From positions 1 through 5,495 of the forward strand of contig JAICSL010000135.1 in assembly GCA_025936955.1 (NCBI GenBank): a stretch of DNA of 5,495 nucleotides, given 5' to 3'. This DNA is from Nitrososphaeraceae archaeon. Lineage in GTDB: Archaea; Thermoproteota; Nitrososphaeria; Nitrososphaerales; Nitrososphaeraceae. The notes beneath the pieces are model-generated. The model was not told the DNA's origin. It was given only the letters and a program-made list of their open reading frames with translations, and did no database searches. Below are positions 4,757 through 5,495 of the stretch, piece after piece (the first letter of the stretch is position 1; every line of letters begins with the position of its first letter). The position numbers were made by a program, and so were the translations under genes.

Positions 4757-5190
4757 CCGTCTTCAACATTAAATTCAAGGAAGATACAGTTTATGCCTTG
4801 TTGAGAAATTTACTATGGGGAAACATTTCAATAGATTTTGAAAAATTTCGAGGTAAACAAAACGTTGAAGAATTTGCTGACACATTTCACAAGAAATTGA
4901 GGTATCTTCAAGAATATGACAATTGCCCTAATGATGATGGTTCACCACCTGAACCAACTGACTGGTTATATGATGCCATTTTTGAAGGTAGGGTATATGG
5001 TGCGATAAAAGGAGAATTCAGAGATAAAACAGATGAAGAGAAAATAATGGAATTAGAAAAAGAAGTGGAAAATTGGAAAATCAAATTTGAACAACAAAAG
5101 TCAGAAAATATCATGTTGGCAAATGAACTGGAAGATAGAAAAAACTTGATTACGTCTTATGAAAAAATGTTTCCGAAAAAACGTGATTAA
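4753..5190 (+). CDS. 145-aa protein with C-terminal coiled coil
   Basis: Its ATG overlaps the stop of the ribbon-helix-helix gene, with a GAGG about 10 bases upstream. Residues 1-90 form an alpha/beta region with strand-like starts (MTVFNIKFKEDTVYAL), a helical part (NVEEFADTFHKKLRYLQEYD) and an acidic, Pro-rich turn (CPNDDGSPPEP) followed by DWLYDAIFEG. Residues about 92-138 are a long charged heptad-like coiled coil (EEKIMELEKEVENWKIKFEQ, then KSENIMLANELEDRKNLITS). It has no membrane segment and no known catalytic motif. Coupling behind a small DNA-binding protein is the layout of toxin-antitoxin pairs, but there is no sequence evidence for a toxin. A partner for the regulator or transposase is equally possible. 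Confidence 0.78.
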   Translation: MTVFNIKFKEDTVYALLRNLLWGNISIDFEKFRGKQNVEEFADTFHKKLRYLQEYDNCPNDDGSPPEPTDWLYDAIFEGRVYGAIKGEFRDKTDEEKIMELEKEVENWKIKFEQQKSENIMLANELEDRKNLITSYEKMFPKKRD

Positions 5191-5192
5191 AT

Positions 5193-5438
5193 ATGACAAA
5201 TGGCAATTTATCCCGATGCAGCAAATGTGGACGTTCTTTGATTGTAGAAGAAAAAAGGCTACATGAATGTAAGAAGGTGGTTGACTACAGAATAGAAAAG
5301 AACATTCTTTGGCTTAGTGATGGGCAGAAGTGGTTTCCACAAAGGTTGTTGTCACAGCAATCATCACCCAGAAATCAACACCCATTTACAACACCCGAAG
5401 ATTCAACAGAACCAAATATTATATTGTTTACTCTGTAA
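5193..5438 (+). CDS. 81-aa zinc-finger protein whose tail crosses the element end
   Basis: The gene starts two bases after the preceding stop, completing a three-gene operon. A zinc-binding cluster is present: Cys9/Cys12 (RCSKCGRSL) with His24 and Cys26 (LHEC). It is followed by a compact segment (DYRIEKNILWLSDGQKWFPQ, about 31-50). From about residue 57 on, the codons coincide with the right terminal repeat, so SSPRNQHP, FTTPEDSTEP and neighbours are a translated form of the box sequences. Residue 74 straddles the element boundary (5413/5414), and residues 75-81 and the stop come from target DNA. The true functional part is therefore probably residues 1-56. The gene may rely on whatever stop the insertion site supplies. 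Function unknown; a nucleic-acid-binding role fits the zinc finger. Confidence 0.65.
   Translation: MTNGNLSRCSKCGRSLIVEEKRLHECKKVVDYRIEKNILWLSDGQKWFPQRLLSQQSSPRNQHPFTTPEDSTEPNIILFTL
5363..5413 (-). repeat. Right terminal inverted repeat with three GGGTGTT-type boxes
   Basis: Read on the minus strand from 5413 inward: GGTTCTGTTGA, then boxes GGGTGTT (5396-5390), GGGTGTT (5383-5377) and GGGTGAT (5369-5363). The order and the 13/14-bp steps match the left end. It is also translated as the tail of the zinc-finger gene on the other strand. Confidence 0.9.
5414..5421 (+). repeat. Target-site duplication, right copy
   Basis: AAATATTA follows the right terminal repeat directly and is identical to bases 1876-1883. 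An unchanged pair indicates a complete insertion with little later decay. Confidence 0.9.
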
Positions 5439-5439
5439 C

Positions 5440-5495
5440 ATGAAAAAAATAGAAGTATCATTTACTTCATTTATATATATAATTATGATTGTCGC
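5440..5495 (+). CDS. Possible start of a secreted or membrane protein (partial)
   Basis: An ATG opens a frame that stays open to the window edge: MKKIEVSFTSF followed by IYIIMIVA. Two Lys residues followed by a hydrophobic run is the pattern of a signal peptide or first membrane helix. Only 18 codons are visible, so this is tentative. The AT-rich target duplication lies 19-26 bases upstream and could serve as its TATA region both before and after the insertion. Confidence 0.35.
   Translation, partial: MKKIEVSFTSFIYIIMIV

Larger units (their letters stand above)
1884..5413. mobile_element. 3.53-kb IS6-type transposon carrying about nine small cargo genes
   Basis: The limits are set by three agreeing signals: inverted terminal repeats of 51 bp (1884-1934 and 5363-5413, 39 of 51 positions identical), the outermost 11 bases GGTTCTGTTGA being identical and resembling known IS6-family tips, and an exact 8-bp direct duplication outside both ends. 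One DDE transposase of IS6-like layout lies inside. IS6-family elements are usually about 0.8 kb with only the transposase; here the same ends enclose ten predicted genes. I found no second pair of complete ends around the transposase, so this looks like one transposition unit and not a simple insertion sequence beside a chromosomal island. The perfect duplication and intact transposase suggest a fairly recent arrival. Confidence 0.88.

Noticed and set aside
1..5495. CRISPR array, tRNA or rRNA
   Set aside because: No regularly spaced repeats with unique spacers and no tRNA-like cloverleaf or rRNA segment were seen; the terminal boxes are too short and too few to be CRISPR.

Overview
The window looks like AT-rich chromosomal DNA of an ammonia-oxidising archaeon (Nitrososphaerota/Thaumarchaeota, most like the soil Nitrososphaera/Nitrosocosmicus group). 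This is inferred from TATA boxes placed about 25 bases before start codons (leaderless or very short-leader mRNAs), the many very small zinc-ribbon and single-membrane-segment genes, and the style of the transposase. It was not confirmed by any search.

The central result is a complete mobile element at 1884-5413 (3530 bp). It has 51-bp terminal inverted repeats starting with the IS6-family-like tip GGTTCTGTTGA, and is flanked on both sides by the same 8-bp target duplication, AAATATTA (1876-1883 and 5414-5421). Each end carries three GGGTGTT-type boxes at identical 13- and 14-bp steps. The boxes are essentially unchanged between the two ends while the spacers between them have diverged. The single transposase (3332-4483, minus) is an IS6-like DDE enzyme with an N-terminal SWIM zinc finger and a zinc ribbon. 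IS6 elements normally hold one gene in about 0.8 kb; this one carries about nine additional small genes, so it is a cargo-bearing IS6-type transposon.

Inside the element, left to right: a 42-aa double-CxxC protein (+); a leftward set of small genes (51-aa membrane peptide, 55-aa zinc ribbon, 104-aa and 76-aa overlapping pair, 58-aa protein) and the transposase; then, divergent from the transposase, a three-gene rightward operon (55-aa ribbon-helix-helix regulator, 145-aa coiled-coil protein, zinc-finger protein). The last gene runs through the right terminal repeat, so its final residues are encoded by the target DNA. The ribbon-helix-helix protein is the obvious candidate to control the divergent transposase promoter.

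Left flank (1-1883): a truncated secreted-protein gene (1-174, minus), a 157-aa membrane-anchored protein (390-863, minus), a small frameshifted gene (990-1189, minus), a 55-aa secreted or anchored Cys-containing peptide (1256-1423, +), and a decayed paralogue of the element's 42-aa zinc protein (1420-1571, minus) broken by a 5-bp tandem duplication. Bases 1572-1875 hold no convincing gene. Right flank (5422-5495): the first codons of a possible secreted or membrane protein.
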